From Agromyces sp. G08B096 (GTDB lineage: Bacteria > Actinomycetota > Actinomycetes > Actinomycetales > Microbacteriaceae), in assembly GCF_040267705.1 (NCBI RefSeq), contig NZ_CP158374.1, forward strand, positions 2,294,001 through 2,358,000: DNA of 64,000 nucleotides. Direction: 5' to 3'. A program made the translations under genes and the position numbers. The first letter of the stretch is position 1, and every line of letters starts with the position of its first letter. The notes under the pieces are model-generated. The model did not search any database. It saw only the letters and a list, made by a program, of their open reading frames with translations, and was not told the DNA's origin. This document shows, in pieces, positions 8,780-17,671 of the stretch.

Positions 8780-9982
8780 ATGCAGACCGCCAGGCCCGCG
8801 CCCCACGTGAGGAAGCGCGTCCCCCTCTGGGACAACGCGCGCTGGATCGCCATCACGCTGGTGGTGATCGGGCACGGCATCCTGCCGCTCATCGCCGAGG
8901 ACGACGCCGCGTACAGCGTCTACCTGTTCATCTACTCTTTCCACGTCGCCGTGTTCGTGACGGTGTCGGGCTACTTCGCCAAGTCGGGGCCGCCGAGCGC
9001 GAGGTCGCTGAAGCAGGTCCTCACCGACATCGTCTTCCCGTACGTGATCTTCGAGTCGATCTGGACCGTCGTGCGCTGGGCCCTCGGCGCCGAGTTCGCG
9101 CTCGACTACACGACGGCGTCGTGGACCCTGTGGTTCCTCATCGCCCTCGCCGTGTGGCGCATCGCGCTGCCGTATCTGGTGCTGCTGCGCTACCCGTTGC
9201 TCATCTCGATCGTCGTCTCGATCCTCGCCGGGTACACCGAGGCGATCGACTCGACGCTCGCGATGACGCGGACGTTCGGGATGTTCCCCTTCTTCGTGTT
9301 CGGCTGGAAGCTGCGGCAGTGGCAGCTGACCGGCCGCTGGCTCGCACTGCCGGCGCGCGTGACGTGGCGGTGGCGGGCGGGGGCGATCGCCCTGTTCGCC
9401 GCGATGCTCGCCGTCATGCCCGCCGCCATCGAGACCTGGCGCGACCTGAAGCTGCGCCGGTTCATGCTCTACGACGAGGCCTACGAGGCGATCGGCTACG
9501 ACGAGCCGTGGTCGGGCGCGATCCGCCTCGTGCTGCTCCTGCTGGCGATGCTGCTCGCGGTGGCGTTCCTCATGCTGATGCCGCGCGGCCGGCACTGGTT
9601 CACGCCGTTCGGCGCCGCCACGATGTACATCTACCTGCTGCACAGCTTCGTCCTCTACCCGTTCCGGGAGACCGAGATCCTCGCGGGGCCGCAGCCGTTC
9701 TGGGTGCTGCCCGCGATGATCGTCTTCTGCATCGGCGTCTCGATCGTCCTGTCGCTGAAGCCTGTGCGGCGCGTGTTCCGCCCGCTGGTGCAGCCGCGGG
9801 CGCGCTGGCTGTTCCGCCCCGAGCCGTCGACCGCCACGGGTACCCTGGTCCTCCCGCCGGAGGAGCTGCCGCCCCCGGCGGTGCCGCCGACCGAGCCCTC
9901 CGTCGATCCGCGCGCGGAGCCGCCAGCCGACCCGCCGGCCGACTCGCCCGCCGCGCCGCCGCGCGATCCGGAGGAGCGCTGA
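8780..9982 (+). CDS. Membrane acyltransferase (acyltransferase 3 / fucose 4-O-acetylase-like)
   Basis: A 400-residue multispanning protein of the acyltransferase-3 superfamily, which O-acetylates cell-surface sugars using acetyl groups carried across the membrane. The diagnostic opening DNARWIAITLVVIGHG (Arg and His in helix 1) is present, followed by about ten hydrophobic segments. The last 50 residues form a Pro/Glu/Ala-rich hydrophilic tail (repeated PPAEPP-like units) likely exposed in the cytoplasm or wall. Start ATG is the first codon before the family opening. The acceptor is unknown. It stands alone, divergent from the SDR gene and about 100 bases before metY. Confidence 0.8.
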   Translation: MQTARPAPHVRKRVPLWDNARWIAITLVVIGHGILPLIAEDDAAYSVYLFIYSFHVAVFVTVSGYFAKSGPPSARSLKQVLTDIVFPYVIFESIWTVVRWALGAEFALDYTTASWTLWFLIALAVWRIALPYLVLLRYPLLISIVVSILAGYTEAIDSTLAMTRTFGMFPFFVFGWKLRQWQLTGRWLALPARVTWRWRAGAIALFAAMLAVMPAAIETWRDLKLRRFMLYDEAYEAIGYDEPWSGAIRLVLLLLAMLLAVAFLMLMPRGRHWFTPFGAATMYIYLLHSFVLYPFRETEILAGPQPFWVLPAMIVFCIGVSIVLSLKPVRRVFRPLVQPRARWLFRPEPSTATGTLVLPPEELPPPAVPPTEPSVDPRAEPPADPPADSPAAPPRDPEER

Positions 9983-10082
9983 TCCTTACGCCGTGTGTCG
10001 GCACCGATTGCCGGTCCGATCGGGGGCTCGTACGGTGGCTCCAAGCCGCGGCCGGACCGCTGGCCGAGCCGAAGGAGACCCC

Positions 10083-11408
10083 ATGACCGAGCCCACCGCC
10101 GACTGGCGATTCGAGACGAAGCAGGTCCACTCGGGCGCCGCACCCGACCCGGTGACCAAGGCCCGCGCGACCCCGATCTACCAGACGACGTCGTACGTGT
10201 TCGACAACGCCGACCACGCGAAGAACCTGTTCGCGCTCGCCGAGTTCGGCAACATCTACACGCGCATCCAGAACCCGACGCAGGCGGTCGTCGAGGAGCG
10301 CATCGCGGCGCTCGAGGGCGGCACGGGCGCGCTGCTGGTCGCCTCGGGTCAGGCGGCGGAGACCTTCGCCGTGCTGAACATCGCTCAGGCGGGCGACCAC
10401 ATCGTCTCGAGCTCCTCGATCTACGGCGGCACGTACAACCTCTTCAAGTACACGCTCGCGAAGCTCGGCATCGAGACCACGTTCGTCGAGAACCAGGACG
10501 ACGCCGACGAGTGGCGCCGCGCGGTCCGGCCGAACACGAAGCTGTTCTTCGCCGAGACGATCGGCAACCCGAAGATCAACGTCCTCGACATCTCGCTGGT
10601 GTCGGGCATCGCCCACGAGGCCGGCATCCCGCTGATCGTCGACAACACGATCGCGACGCCGTACCTGATCCGCCCGTTCGAGCACGGTGCCGACATCGTC
10701 GTGCACTCGGCGACGAAGTTCCTCGGAGGGCACGGCACGGTCGTCGGCGGCGTCATCGTCGACGGCGGGCGCTTCGCGTGGTCGGAGCACGTCGAGAAGT
10801 TCCCGGGACTCACCGAGCCCGACCCGTCGTACCACGGCGCGAGCTACACGGCCGCCGTCGGCGACGGGCTCGCGTACGTCATCAAGGCCCGGGTGCAGCT
10901 GCTGCGCGACCTCGGCGCCGCGATCGCGCCGAACAACGCCTGGCAGCTGATCCAGGGCATCGAGACGCTGTCGCTGCGCATCGAGCGCCACGTGCAGAAC
11001 GCGCAGGAGATCGCCGAGTGGCTCGACGACCACCCCGACGTCGCGCACGTGAACTACTCGGGGCTGCCCACGAGCCCGTGGTACGCGGCCGCGAACACGT
11101 ACGCGCCGAAGGGCGTCGGCGCGGTGCTCTCCTTCGAGCTGAAGGGCGGCGTCGACGCGGGCCGCGCCCTCGTCGACAACCTCTCGCTGTTCAGCCACCT
11201 GGCGAACATCGGCGACGTCCGCTCGCTCGTGATCCACCCCGCGTCGACGACGCACTCGCAGCTCACGCCCGAGCAGCAGCTGACGACCGGCGTGACCCCC
11301 GGCCTCGTCCGCCTCTCGATCGGCATCGAGCACGTCGACGACCTCAAGGCCGACCTGACGGCGGGCCTCGCGGCCGCTCGCGCGGCGACGGAGGCGGCGC
11401 GCGTCTAG
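10083..11408 (+). CDS. metY: O-acetylhomoserine sulfhydrylase / aminocarboxypropyltransferase
   Basis: A 441-residue PLP enzyme of the Cys/Met metabolism family that makes homocysteine from O-acetylhomoserine and sulfide. The PLP lysine is in [11 protein letters not shown] (about residue 212). The substrate-phosphate region is [11 protein letters not shown], and the C-terminal Arg segment is [12 protein letters not shown]. Length and the start FETKQVHSG match MetY. A ribosome binding site GAAGGAG lies 6 bases before the ATG. A strong hairpin follows (11428-11460), then metX, so the two genes form the direct-sulfhydrylation methionine branch. I see no SAM riboswitch upstream. Confidence 0.93.
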   Translation: MTEPTADWRFETKQVHSGAAPDPVTKARATPIYQTTSYVFDNADHAKNLFALAEFGNIYTRIQNPTQAVVEERIAALEGGTGALLVASGQAAETFAVLNIAQAGDHIVSSSSIYGGTYNLFKYTLAKLGIETTFVENQDDADEWRRAVRPNTKLFFAETIGNPKINVLDISLVSGIAHEAGIPLIVDNTIATPYLIRPFEHGADIVVHSATKFLGGHGTVVGGVIVDGGRFAWSEHVEKFPGLTEPDPSYHGASYTAAVGDGLAYVIKARVQLLRDLGAAIAPNNAWQLIQGIETLSLRIERHVQNAQEIAEWLDDHPDVAHVNYSGLPTSPWYAAANTYAPKGVGAVLSFELKGGVDAGRALVDNLSLFSHLANIGDVRSLVIHPASTTHSQLTPEQQLTTGVTPGLVRLSIGIEHVDDLKADLTAGLAAARAATEAARV

Positions 11409-11427
11409 CACGCGTCGCCCGGCGAAC

Positions 11428-11460
11428 GGATGCCGCGGACCTGTCGGGTCCGCGGCATCC
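11428..11460 (+). terminator. Terminator hairpin after metY
   Basis: A perfect 14-bp inverted repeat, GGATGCCGCGGACC and GGTCCGCGGCATCC, surrounds a 5-base loop. It lies 20 bases after the metY stop. GC-rich and without a long U-tract, as is common in high-GC actinobacteria. Confidence 0.75.
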
Positions 11461-11575
11461 GTCGTCTCACGGCTGCGGCGGCAGGCGCGCCGCGGTGCCG
11501 GCGTCGGATGCCGCGGCCGGGTGCCGCAGGCGTAACAATCGAGCGCGTCGCCCGACCGTCGGCGAGAATCGACGC

Positions 11576-12781
11576 ATGGACTGGCAGCGGACGGCGGAGG
11601 CGTCTCCGGCCCGCGCGGTCCCGGATCTGCCGCCCGCGATCGCGCCCAACCGCGCACCGGCGACGGGTGCCTGGCGCGAGGGCGACCCGGTCGGCGACCG
11701 CCGGTTCGTCTCCGTCGGCGACGTCCCGCTCGAATCGGGCGAAACCTTGCCCGGCGTCCGCATCGCCTACGAGTCGTGGGGTGAGCTCTCCCCCGCCCGC
11801 GACAACGCCGTGCTGGTGCTGCACGCCCTGACGGGCGACAGTCACGTGCGGGGGCCCGCGGGGCCGCGGCATCCGACCGGCGGCTGGTGGCCCGGCGTCG
11901 TCGGCCCCGGGCTCGCCATCGACACCGATCGCTGGTTCGTGGTCGCCCCCAACGTGCTCGGCGGCTGCCAGGGAACCACCGGTCCCGCGTCGCTCGCCCC
12001 CGACCTGGTCGAATGGGGGCCGCGGTTCCCCTTCCTCACCATCCGCGACCAGGTCGCCGCACAGCTGGCGTTCGCCCGCGAGCTCGGCATCGAGCGATTC
12101 GCCGCGGTCATCGGTGGCTCGATGGGGGCGATGCACGTGCTCGAGTGGGCGATCACGGCTCCGCAGGCCGTCGAGCGGATCGCGGTGCTCGCCGCACCGG
12201 CCGCGACGTCGGCCGACCAGATCGCGCACAACGCGGTGCAGCTCGAGGCCGTCCGCGCCGACGCCGCGTTCCGCGGCGGGGCCTACTACGACGCGCCCGA
12301 CGGCGACGGTCCGAGCCGCGGACTCGCCCTGGCACGCCGGCTCGCGATGCTGAACTACCGCACGGCGGGAGAGCTCGACGAACGGTTCGCCCGCAGCTGG
12401 CAGTCGGGGCTCGACCCGCTGGGCGGCGGCGGGCGCTTCGCCGTCGAGTCCTACCTCGACTTCCACGGCAACCGGTTCACGAGACGATTCGACGCGAACA
12501 GCTACCTCGTCCTCACCGAGGCGATGAACTCGCACGACGTCGGCCGCGGCCGCGGCGGCGTCGCGGCGGCGCTCGCGCGCATCGAGGCGGCGAGCCTCGT
12601 CCTCGGCATCGACTCCGACCGGTACTTCCCGCTCACCGGCCAGCGCGAGATCGCCGCCCTGATGCCGCACAGCGTGCACGGCCCCGACCCGGTCGTGGTG
12701 TCCTCCGAGTACGGCCACGACGCCTTCCTCATTGAGGACGACGCGGTCGGCGAGGCGCTGCGCACGCTGCTCGCGGCGTAA
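11576..12781 (+). CDS. metX: Homoserine O-acetyltransferase
   Basis: A 401-residue alpha/beta-hydrolase-fold acyltransferase that makes O-acetylhomoserine from homoserine and acetyl-CoA, the substrate of MetY encoded just upstream. The nucleophile elbow GGSMGAMHVLEW (Ser about residue 182), the acid in LGIDSDRYFPL and the His in YGHDAFLIE form the triad. The substrate-binding stretches LVLHALTGDSH and NVLGGCQGTTGP are the MetX pattern. The N-terminus is about 20 residues longer than some homologues. Start is the ATG 12 bases past a purine stretch. A separate promoter is expected because a terminator precedes it. Confidence 0.95.
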   Translation: MDWQRTAEASPARAVPDLPPAIAPNRAPATGAWREGDPVGDRRFVSVGDVPLESGETLPGVRIAYESWGELSPARDNAVLVLHALTGDSHVRGPAGPRHPTGGWWPGVVGPGLAIDTDRWFVVAPNVLGGCQGTTGPASLAPDLVEWGPRFPFLTIRDQVAAQLAFARELGIERFAAVIGGSMGAMHVLEWAITAPQAVERIAVLAAPAATSADQIAHNAVQLEAVRADAAFRGGAYYDAPDGDGPSRGLALARRLAMLNYRTAGELDERFARSWQSGLDPLGGGGRFAVESYLDFHGNRFTRRFDANSYLVLTEAMNSHDVGRGRGGVAAALARIEAASLVLGIDSDRYFPLTGQREIAALMPHSVHGPDPVVVSSEYGHDAFLIEDDAVGEALRTLLAA

Positions 12782-12901
12782 CGCGCCGACTCCGAGGGGT
12801 GCCCGCCGGACGGCGGCCTCCGTTTGGAGCGGGTCGACGCGGTACGCTCTGACCGGGAGTCGCATGCGAGCACGCCCGACCGACGTGCATCTGGGGGTGT
12901 C

Positions 12902-14059
12902 ATGAAGCGGATCCGCAAGGAGCGCGATCGCGTCCTCCGGCGCGTCGCCCGCACCGCCGGTCTCACGGGAACCGCCGCGACACTCGCCTGCCTCGCGGTG
13001 CCGGGCACGCTCTCCGGATGGCTCCTCACCTTCGCCCTCCTCGTCGCGGTCGCCGTCGGCCTGCTCGTGCACCTCGCGAACGAGCAGGGCTCACTGCTGC
13101 TGTCGGCCGGGGTCGTCGCCGGATCCATCGCCGAGATCGTGCTGATCGGCGCGGGCCCGGGCTCCGATCCGGTCGCGATGGTGGCGATCTCCGCCACGGC
13201 GGGCGTCACCGCCGCCTCCACGGCCATCCCGCTCGTCGTGCGGCCGAGAGGCGGGCTGATCGTCGCCGCCCTCGCCGCCGCGGTGCTCCTCACCCTCTGG
13301 GTGCTCGCAGCCCTCGGCGGCCTCGCCGCCGCACCGCTGCTCGCGGGCATCGCGGGCTGGGCGTCGAGCGCCGCCCTCGGCCGCTGGCTCGACCGCGCCA
13401 TCGAGCGCACCGGCGAGCGCATCGCGGAGGTCGGCCGGGCGCACGAGGCCGAGCGCCTCGCCAGCGAGCTCGAGGCGCAGCAGCGCCAGGATGCCCGCGT
13501 GCTCCACGACACCGTGCTGGCCACACTCAGCCTGCTCGCGCACTCCGGCGTCGGCGTCGGGCCCGGCGCACTCCGCCAGCAGGCGGGCGACGACGCCAGG
13601 CTGCTGCGCCTGCTCCGACTCGGCGCGCCCCTCGACCCCGGCGTCGACGCCCTGTTCTCCCCCGACACCGGCGCCGACGAGCTCGGCACCACCTTCGAGT
13701 CCGTCCGTCAGCGGTTCTCCCGCATGGGGCTCGACGTGAACTGGCACGGCGCCGGGCAGCTCGCGCTGCCCCGCGACACCCTCGACGCCCTCCTCGGCGC
13801 ACTCGGCGAGTGCCTCGAGAACGTCCGCCGCCACGCGGGCGTCAACGAGGCGGATGTCACCGTCACCGACGACGAGCACACCGTTCGAGCCATGGTGTCG
13901 GATGCGGGCGCGGGCTTCACGCCCGAGGCGGTCGACCCCGCGCGGCTCGGCTTCGCGGAGTCCGTCGTGGGCCGGCTGCAGGCCGTCGGCGGCCGGGCGC
14001 GCGTGTTCTCCTCACCGGGCGCGGGCACCACGGTGATGCTGGAGGTGCCGAAACCGTGA
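12902..14059 (+). CDS. Sensor histidine kinase-like ATPase (HisKA_3/NarL-partner type)
   Basis: A 385-residue membrane protein. Four or more hydrophobic segments in the first 165 residues, with almost no extracellular loop, are followed by a coiled linker, a dimerisation/phospho-acceptor segment VLHDTVLATL (His about residue 202) and a HATPase_c domain with N-box LGECLENVRRHA and G-boxes SDAGAGF and GAGTTVML. It should phosphorylate a LuxR-type response regulator; one is encoded two genes downstream. The tiny external part suggests sensing within the membrane. Its stop overlaps the GTG of the next gene (GTGA), so the cluster is translationally coupled. Confidence 0.85.
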   Translation: MKRIRKERDRVLRRVARTAGLTGTAATLACLAVPGTLSGWLLTFALLVAVAVGLLVHLANEQGSLLLSAGVVAGSIAEIVLIGAGPGSDPVAMVAISATAGVTAASTAIPLVVRPRGGLIVAALAAAVLLTLWVLAALGGLAAAPLLAGIAGWASSAALGRWLDRAIERTGERIAEVGRAHEAERLASELEAQQRQDARVLHDTVLATLSLLAHSGVGVGPGALRQQAGDDARLLRLLRLGAPLDPGVDALFSPDTGADELGTTFESVRQRFSRMGLDVNWHGAGQLALPRDTLDALLGALGECLENVRRHAGVNEADVTVTDDEHTVRAMVSDAGAGFTPEAVDPARLGFAESVVGRLQAVGGRARVFSSPGAGTTVMLEVPKP

Positions 14060-15318
14060 GCGGCGGATTCGACGAGTCGACGGCGACGGCTGGGCGCGAG
14101 CGGAGCTTCCGCCGCCCCACCAGATCGGCGAGAGCCGCCGGCGACGTGCACGGCGCCCATGGCGGCATCCGGCTCGCCGCGGGAATCACGGTCGTCGCCG
14201 GCATCCTCGTCGCCGCGCATCTCGTGCACGCGGTGACCCTCGCTCCGTACTTCCCGCCGGGGCCCGGGCCTTGGCCGGCGTGGATCGCCCTGGCGGTGGT
14301 CGTCGCCGGGGGCGCGGCATCCGTTTCCCTGCTGTCGCGTCGCGTGCCCGACTGGCTGTTCGCGGCGATGCTCGCGGGCCTCGCCGTGCCGGTGTGGCTC
14401 GATGTCGCCGCCACCGCCGGCCGGCTCGGCGTGGGCGTCACCCCCACTGCCGCAGCCGCAGCCGCAGCCGCGCTCATGCCCATCGTGGCGCTGCGAGGAA
14501 CCAACGCCCCCCTCATCGCCGCCGGCGCGATCGGCGCGGTCCTCGCGGTCGAGTCGCTGCTGCAGCTGCCGACCGCCGGCCGGGCGACCGCGCTCGGCCT
14601 CGCGGTGGCCGCGGCATCCGTGGTCCCCGTGGTGCTCGTCACGATCGCCGTGCGCGGGTTCCGGCGCCTGGTCCGACGCGAGGTCGACCTCTCGCTCGTG
14701 CAGTCGACGGTGTCCACGCCGCGGTCCGCGGTCGGCATGCGGGCCTCAGAGGAGCTCGCGCAGCTCGACTACGACGCGGAGGCCCTCCTCGAAGACGTCG
14801 GCGCCGGACGCATCGCGATCCCCCTGCCGCCCGAGACGGCCGAGCTCGCCGGGCAGCTCGCCGCCCGCCTCCGGGTCCGGCTCATCGAGGGGCGCACCGA
14901 CACGTGGCTGCGCCACGCCGTCGCCGAATCGGCGTACCTCTCGGGCCGCGTCGAGGTCGACGACCCGGGCGGGCTCGCCGGCAAGCTCTCCGCCGGCCAG
15001 CGCGAGGGGCTGCTGTTCGCGCTCTGGCTGCTCGTCGCCGAACGTCCGCGGCGCCAGTCGGCGAGCGCCCGGGTGAGCGTGGCCTCCCTCGACGAGGAGT
15101 TCGACGACGACGCCGACCTCCGGATCCGGATCGACGTGTCCGGAGTGTCTCCGCGTCATGTCGATCCCGCGGCGTGGGATGCGGTCGGTAGTGTCGGAGC
15201 ACACCACATCGTCACGAGCGCCGACCGTTTCCGCATCGACGTCTCCTGCCGGACGGACGCCCTGGTCCGCCCTGCATCCTCTGCGCTCGATCGAGGCGCC
15301 CGAACGAGGGGAACCTGA
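14056..15318 (+). CDS. Membrane protein between sensor kinase and response regulator
   Basis: A 420-residue protein from a GTG overlapping the kinase stop. After a basic, hydrophilic start (about 30 residues) come roughly six hydrophobic segments to about residue 200, then a soluble half. The soluble half contains a segment reading REGLLFALWLLVAE, followed by paired beta-strand stretches (RVSVASLDEE, then LRIRIDVSG). This could be a degenerate histidine-kinase ATPase domain, since no N, G1 or G2 box remains. No catalytic motif is seen, so function is unknown. Position directly between kinase and regulator, with a 4-base overlap before it and no gap after it, argues that all three act together. 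Confidence 0.7.
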   Translation: MSGGFDESTATAGRERSFRRPTRSARAAGDVHGAHGGIRLAAGITVVAGILVAAHLVHAVTLAPYFPPGPGPWPAWIALAVVVAGGAASVSLLSRRVPDWLFAAMLAGLAVPVWLDVAATAGRLGVGVTPTAAAAAAAALMPIVALRGTNAPLIAAGAIGAVLAVESLLQLPTAGRATALGLAVAAASVVPVVLVTIAVRGFRRLVRREVDLSLVQSTVSTPRSAVGMRASEELAQLDYDAEALLEDVGAGRIAIPLPPETAELAGQLAARLRVRLIEGRTDTWLRHAVAESAYLSGRVEVDDPGGLAGKLSAGQREGLLFALWLLVAERPRRQSASARVSVASLDEEFDDDADLRIRIDVSGVSPRHVDPAAWDAVGSVGAHHIVTSADRFRIDVSCRTDALVRPASSALDRGARTRGT

Positions 15319-15966
15319 ATGACCGAAGCCACACCGATCCGGCTCGCGATCGTCGACGATCACCGCATGCTCCTCGGGGCCCTCAGCGAGTGGTTGCGCA
15401 CGGCGGCACCCGACATCGACGTCGTCGCCGCAGTGCCGTCCTGGTCCGAGCTGCTCGCGCACCCCAGGTTTCCCGTCGACGTCGTGCTGCTCGACCTCGA
15501 CCTGAAAGACAACATCCCGGTGTCACTGAAGCTCTCGATGCTGAAGTCCGCCGACGTGCAGACCATGCTCATCAGCACCTACTCCGAACCCGCGGTGGTC
15601 CGGGAGGCGCTCTCCGCGGGCGCGCTCGGCTACCTGCCGAAGTCGGAGCCCGTCGAGACCATCGTCGAGGCGATCCGCGCGGCGAAGCTCGGGGAGTCGT
15701 ACCTCACGCCCGAGCTCGAGGCCACACTCGTCGAAGACGGGCAGACGCCGAAGCTGTCGGCCCAGGAGCGCCGGGTCATGGCGCTCTACGGCGCGGGCCA
15801 GCCGGTGAAGGCCGTGGCGTTCCAGCTCGGCATCTCGGAGGAGACGGCGAAGAGCTACCTCAAGCGCATCCGCGAGAAGTACCGCGTCGCGGGGTTCGAC
15901 GTGGGCACGAAGGTGGCGCTCCGGAAGCGCGCCATCGCCGACGGCATCCTGCTGCAGAGCGACTGA
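15319..15966 (+). CDS. LuxR/NarL-family response regulator
   Basis: A 215-residue two-component regulator. The receiver domain (about 1-125) has acidic pair DDH at 13-15, phospho-acceptor Asp59 (VVLLD), and Thr/Lys positions in LISTYS and YLPKS. A C-terminal HTH follows (LSAQERRVMALYGAGQPVKAVAF, then ISEETAKSYLKRIREKY). Phosphorylation would come from the kinase encoded at 12902. Its ATG follows directly on the preceding stop, with a GAGGGGAACC ribosome site inside the previous gene. The HTH is slightly divergent from NarL (KSYLKRI in the recognition helix), a form seen in actinobacterial regulators. Confidence 0.88.
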   Translation: MTEATPIRLAIVDDHRMLLGALSEWLRTAAPDIDVVAAVPSWSELLAHPRFPVDVVLLDLDLKDNIPVSLKLSMLKSADVQTMLISTYSEPAVVREALSAGALGYLPKSEPVETIVEAIRAAKLGESYLTPELEATLVEDGQTPKLSAQERRVMALYGAGQPVKAVAFQLGISEETAKSYLKRIREKYRVAGFDVGTKVALRKRAIADGILLQSD

Positions 15967-15993
15967 GCCCGACCGTCCCGCGCGACGCTCGGT

Positions 15994-17265
15994 CTACTCG
16001 ACGACCGGGGTCGCGCCGGTTGCGTACGGCAGGGCGACGCCGCGCCTCCCCTGCGCGCGCTGGAGCCAGAAACTCGCGACGGCGAGCGCCGCTCCGGCGA
16101 GCGTGAGCCCGAGTCCGATCCAGACGGGCGCCACGTATCCGAGGCCGCCCGCGATCGCGAGCCCGCCGAGGAGCGCGCCCAGGCTGTTGCCGATGTTCAG
16201 CGCGGAGTGATTCAGCGCGGCGGCGATCGACTGGCTGTCGCGGGCGACGTCCATGAGGCGGGCCTGGATGGTCGGCGAGAGTGCTGAGGACGCACCGCCC
16301 ACGAGGAAGATGCCGGCGAAGAGCCCGACGGGGCTCGACGCGGTGAAGCCGAGCAGCACGAGTGCGGCGGCGAGCACGGCGAAGAACAGGTACATCGAGC
16401 GTCGCACGCTCCAGTCGGCGAGGCGGCCGCCAACGAGGTTGCCGACCGTCATGCCGAGGCCGATCGCGATGAGCGCCACGGGGACGAGCGCCGGGGGCAG
16501 GCCGGTGACCTCGGTCGCGAGCGGGGCGACGTAGCTGTAGACCGCGAAGAGCCCGCCGAACCCGATCGCGCCGATCGCGAGTGCGAACCACACCTGGGCG
16601 CGGGTGAACGCGCGGAGCTCCCGCGCCATGGTGGCGCGGGGGTCGCCCGGCTGCCAGGGCACGACCGCGAGGACGGCGAGGAACGTGAGCGCGAAGATGC
16701 CGGCGACGGCGAGGTACGCGATCCGCCAGCCGGCGGCCTGACCGAGCCAGGTGATCGCGGGGACGCCGACGACGTTGGCGATCGTGAGTCCGGAGAGCAC
16801 GAGCGCGACCCCCCTCGCGCGCTTGCCCGGCCCCATGAGGCTCGCGGCGACGAGCGAGGCGATGCCGAAGTAGGCCCCGTGCGGCAGGGCCGCGACGAAC
16901 CTGGCCGCGAGGACGAGCTCGAAGCTCGGCAGCAAGGCCGAGGCGACCGTGCCGAGCGTGAACGCGGTGAGCAGGACGAGGAGCAGGCGCTTGCGCGGCC
17001 ACCTGGCGGCTGCCGCGGCGATGGTCGGCGCTCCGACCACGACGCCCGCCGCGTAGGCGGAGATGATCCAGCCGGCCCGCGCGTTCGCATCCTCCGGCGA
17101 TTGGGCGTAGAGCGCGGGCATCAGGTCGGCAGCGATGTCGGGCAGCAGTCCCATGGCGACGAACTCGGTCGAGCCGATGCCGAAGCCGCCCAGGGCGAGG
17201 GCGAGAAGCGCGAGGCGGATGCGGGCGGGCGACCAGCTCGCCGGCCCGTCGGCGATGAGGGTCAC
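15994..17265 (-). CDS. MFS transporter (AraJ/PbuE-like drug or metabolite exporter)
   Basis: A 423-residue major-facilitator protein with twelve predicted hydrophobic helices. The start LALGGFGIGSTEFVAMGLLP is typical of the AraJ/YdhP (DHA1) subgroup. The conserved loop 2-3 motif appears as RWPRKRLLL, and motif C-like glycines lie in helix 5 (LSGLTIANVVGVPAITWLG). Export of a small hydrophobic compound, sugar or purine is the family role; the substrate here is unknown. Convergent with the response-regulator gene (27-base gap) and divergent from nothing obvious, so probably a single-gene unit. Confidence 0.87.
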   Translation of the reverse strand: MTLIADGPASWSPARIRLALLALALGGFGIGSTEFVAMGLLPDIAADLMPALYAQSPEDANARAGWIISAYAAGVVVGAPTIAAAAARWPRKRLLLVLLTAFTLGTVASALLPSFELVLAARFVAALPHGAYFGIASLVAASLMGPGKRARGVALVLSGLTIANVVGVPAITWLGQAAGWRIAYLAVAGIFALTFLAVLAVVPWQPGDPRATMARELRAFTRAQVWFALAIGAIGFGGLFAVYSYVAPLATEVTGLPPALVPVALIAIGLGMTVGNLVGGRLADWSVRRSMYLFFAVLAAALVLLGFTASSPVGLFAGIFLVGGASSALSPTIQARLMDVARDSQSIAAALNHSALNIGNSLGALLGGLAIAGGLGYVAPVWIGLGLTLAGAALAVASFWLQRAQGRRGVALPYATGATPVVE

Positions 17266-17362
17266 CCGTCGATCCTGCCATGGATCGAATCGATTCGAGA
17301 ACGGATGCCCCGGCGACGGGCTCGTTGGCGAGCGCGGTCGCTCCCGTCGCGGAGCGCGGGCC

Positions 17363-17671
17363 TTATTCCGCGTCGAGCGCCCGCTCGAGTCGCTCGACCT
17401 TCGCGTCGAGCTCGCCGGTGTACCCGGGGCGGATGTCGGCCTTTAGCACGAGCGAGACCCGCGAGCCGTACGCGGCGACCGCCTCGGTCGCCCGGCGCAC
17501 CACGTCGAACACCTCGTCCCACTCGCCCTCGAGCTCGGTGAACATCGACGTCGTGCGGTTCGGCAGGCCCGACTCGCGCACGACGCGCACCGCCGCGGCG
17601 ACCGCGTCGTGCACCGACCCGTCTTCCCGCCCGGTGCCGCTCGGCGCGACCGAAAACGCGACCAGCATCAT
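17363..17671 (-). CDS. Thiamine-binding-like protein (MTH1187/YkoF family)
   Basis: A 102-residue ferredoxin-like-fold protein of the MTH1187/YkoF type: VAFSVAPSGTG at the start, then ESGLPNRTTSMFTELEGEWDE and LVLKADIRPGY. Related proteins form tetramers and bind the hydroxymethylpyrimidine part of thiamine. The start is ATGATG; the first ATG overlaps the stop of the membrane-protein gene upstream (ATGA), and the second lies one codon on. A ribosome site GAGGAGG abuts them. There is no thiamine biosynthesis gene or TPP riboswitch next to it, so a thiamine role here is inference from the family alone. Confidence 0.75.
   Translation of the reverse strand: MMLVAFSVAPSGTGREDGSVHDAVAAAVRVVRESGLPNRTTSMFTELEGEWDEVFDVVRRATEAVAAYGSRVSLVLKADIRPGYTGELDAKVERLERALDAE

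Noticed and set aside
9983-10082. Possible SAM or other riboswitch upstream of metY
   Set aside because: The 100-base region has no recognisable SAM-I/II/IV core; only a good ribosome site is seen.
13018-15318. Single 766-codon frame covering kinase and membrane protein region
   Set aside because: The first part is a shadow of the kinase gene; the true gene starts at the GTG at 14056 that overlaps the kinase stop.
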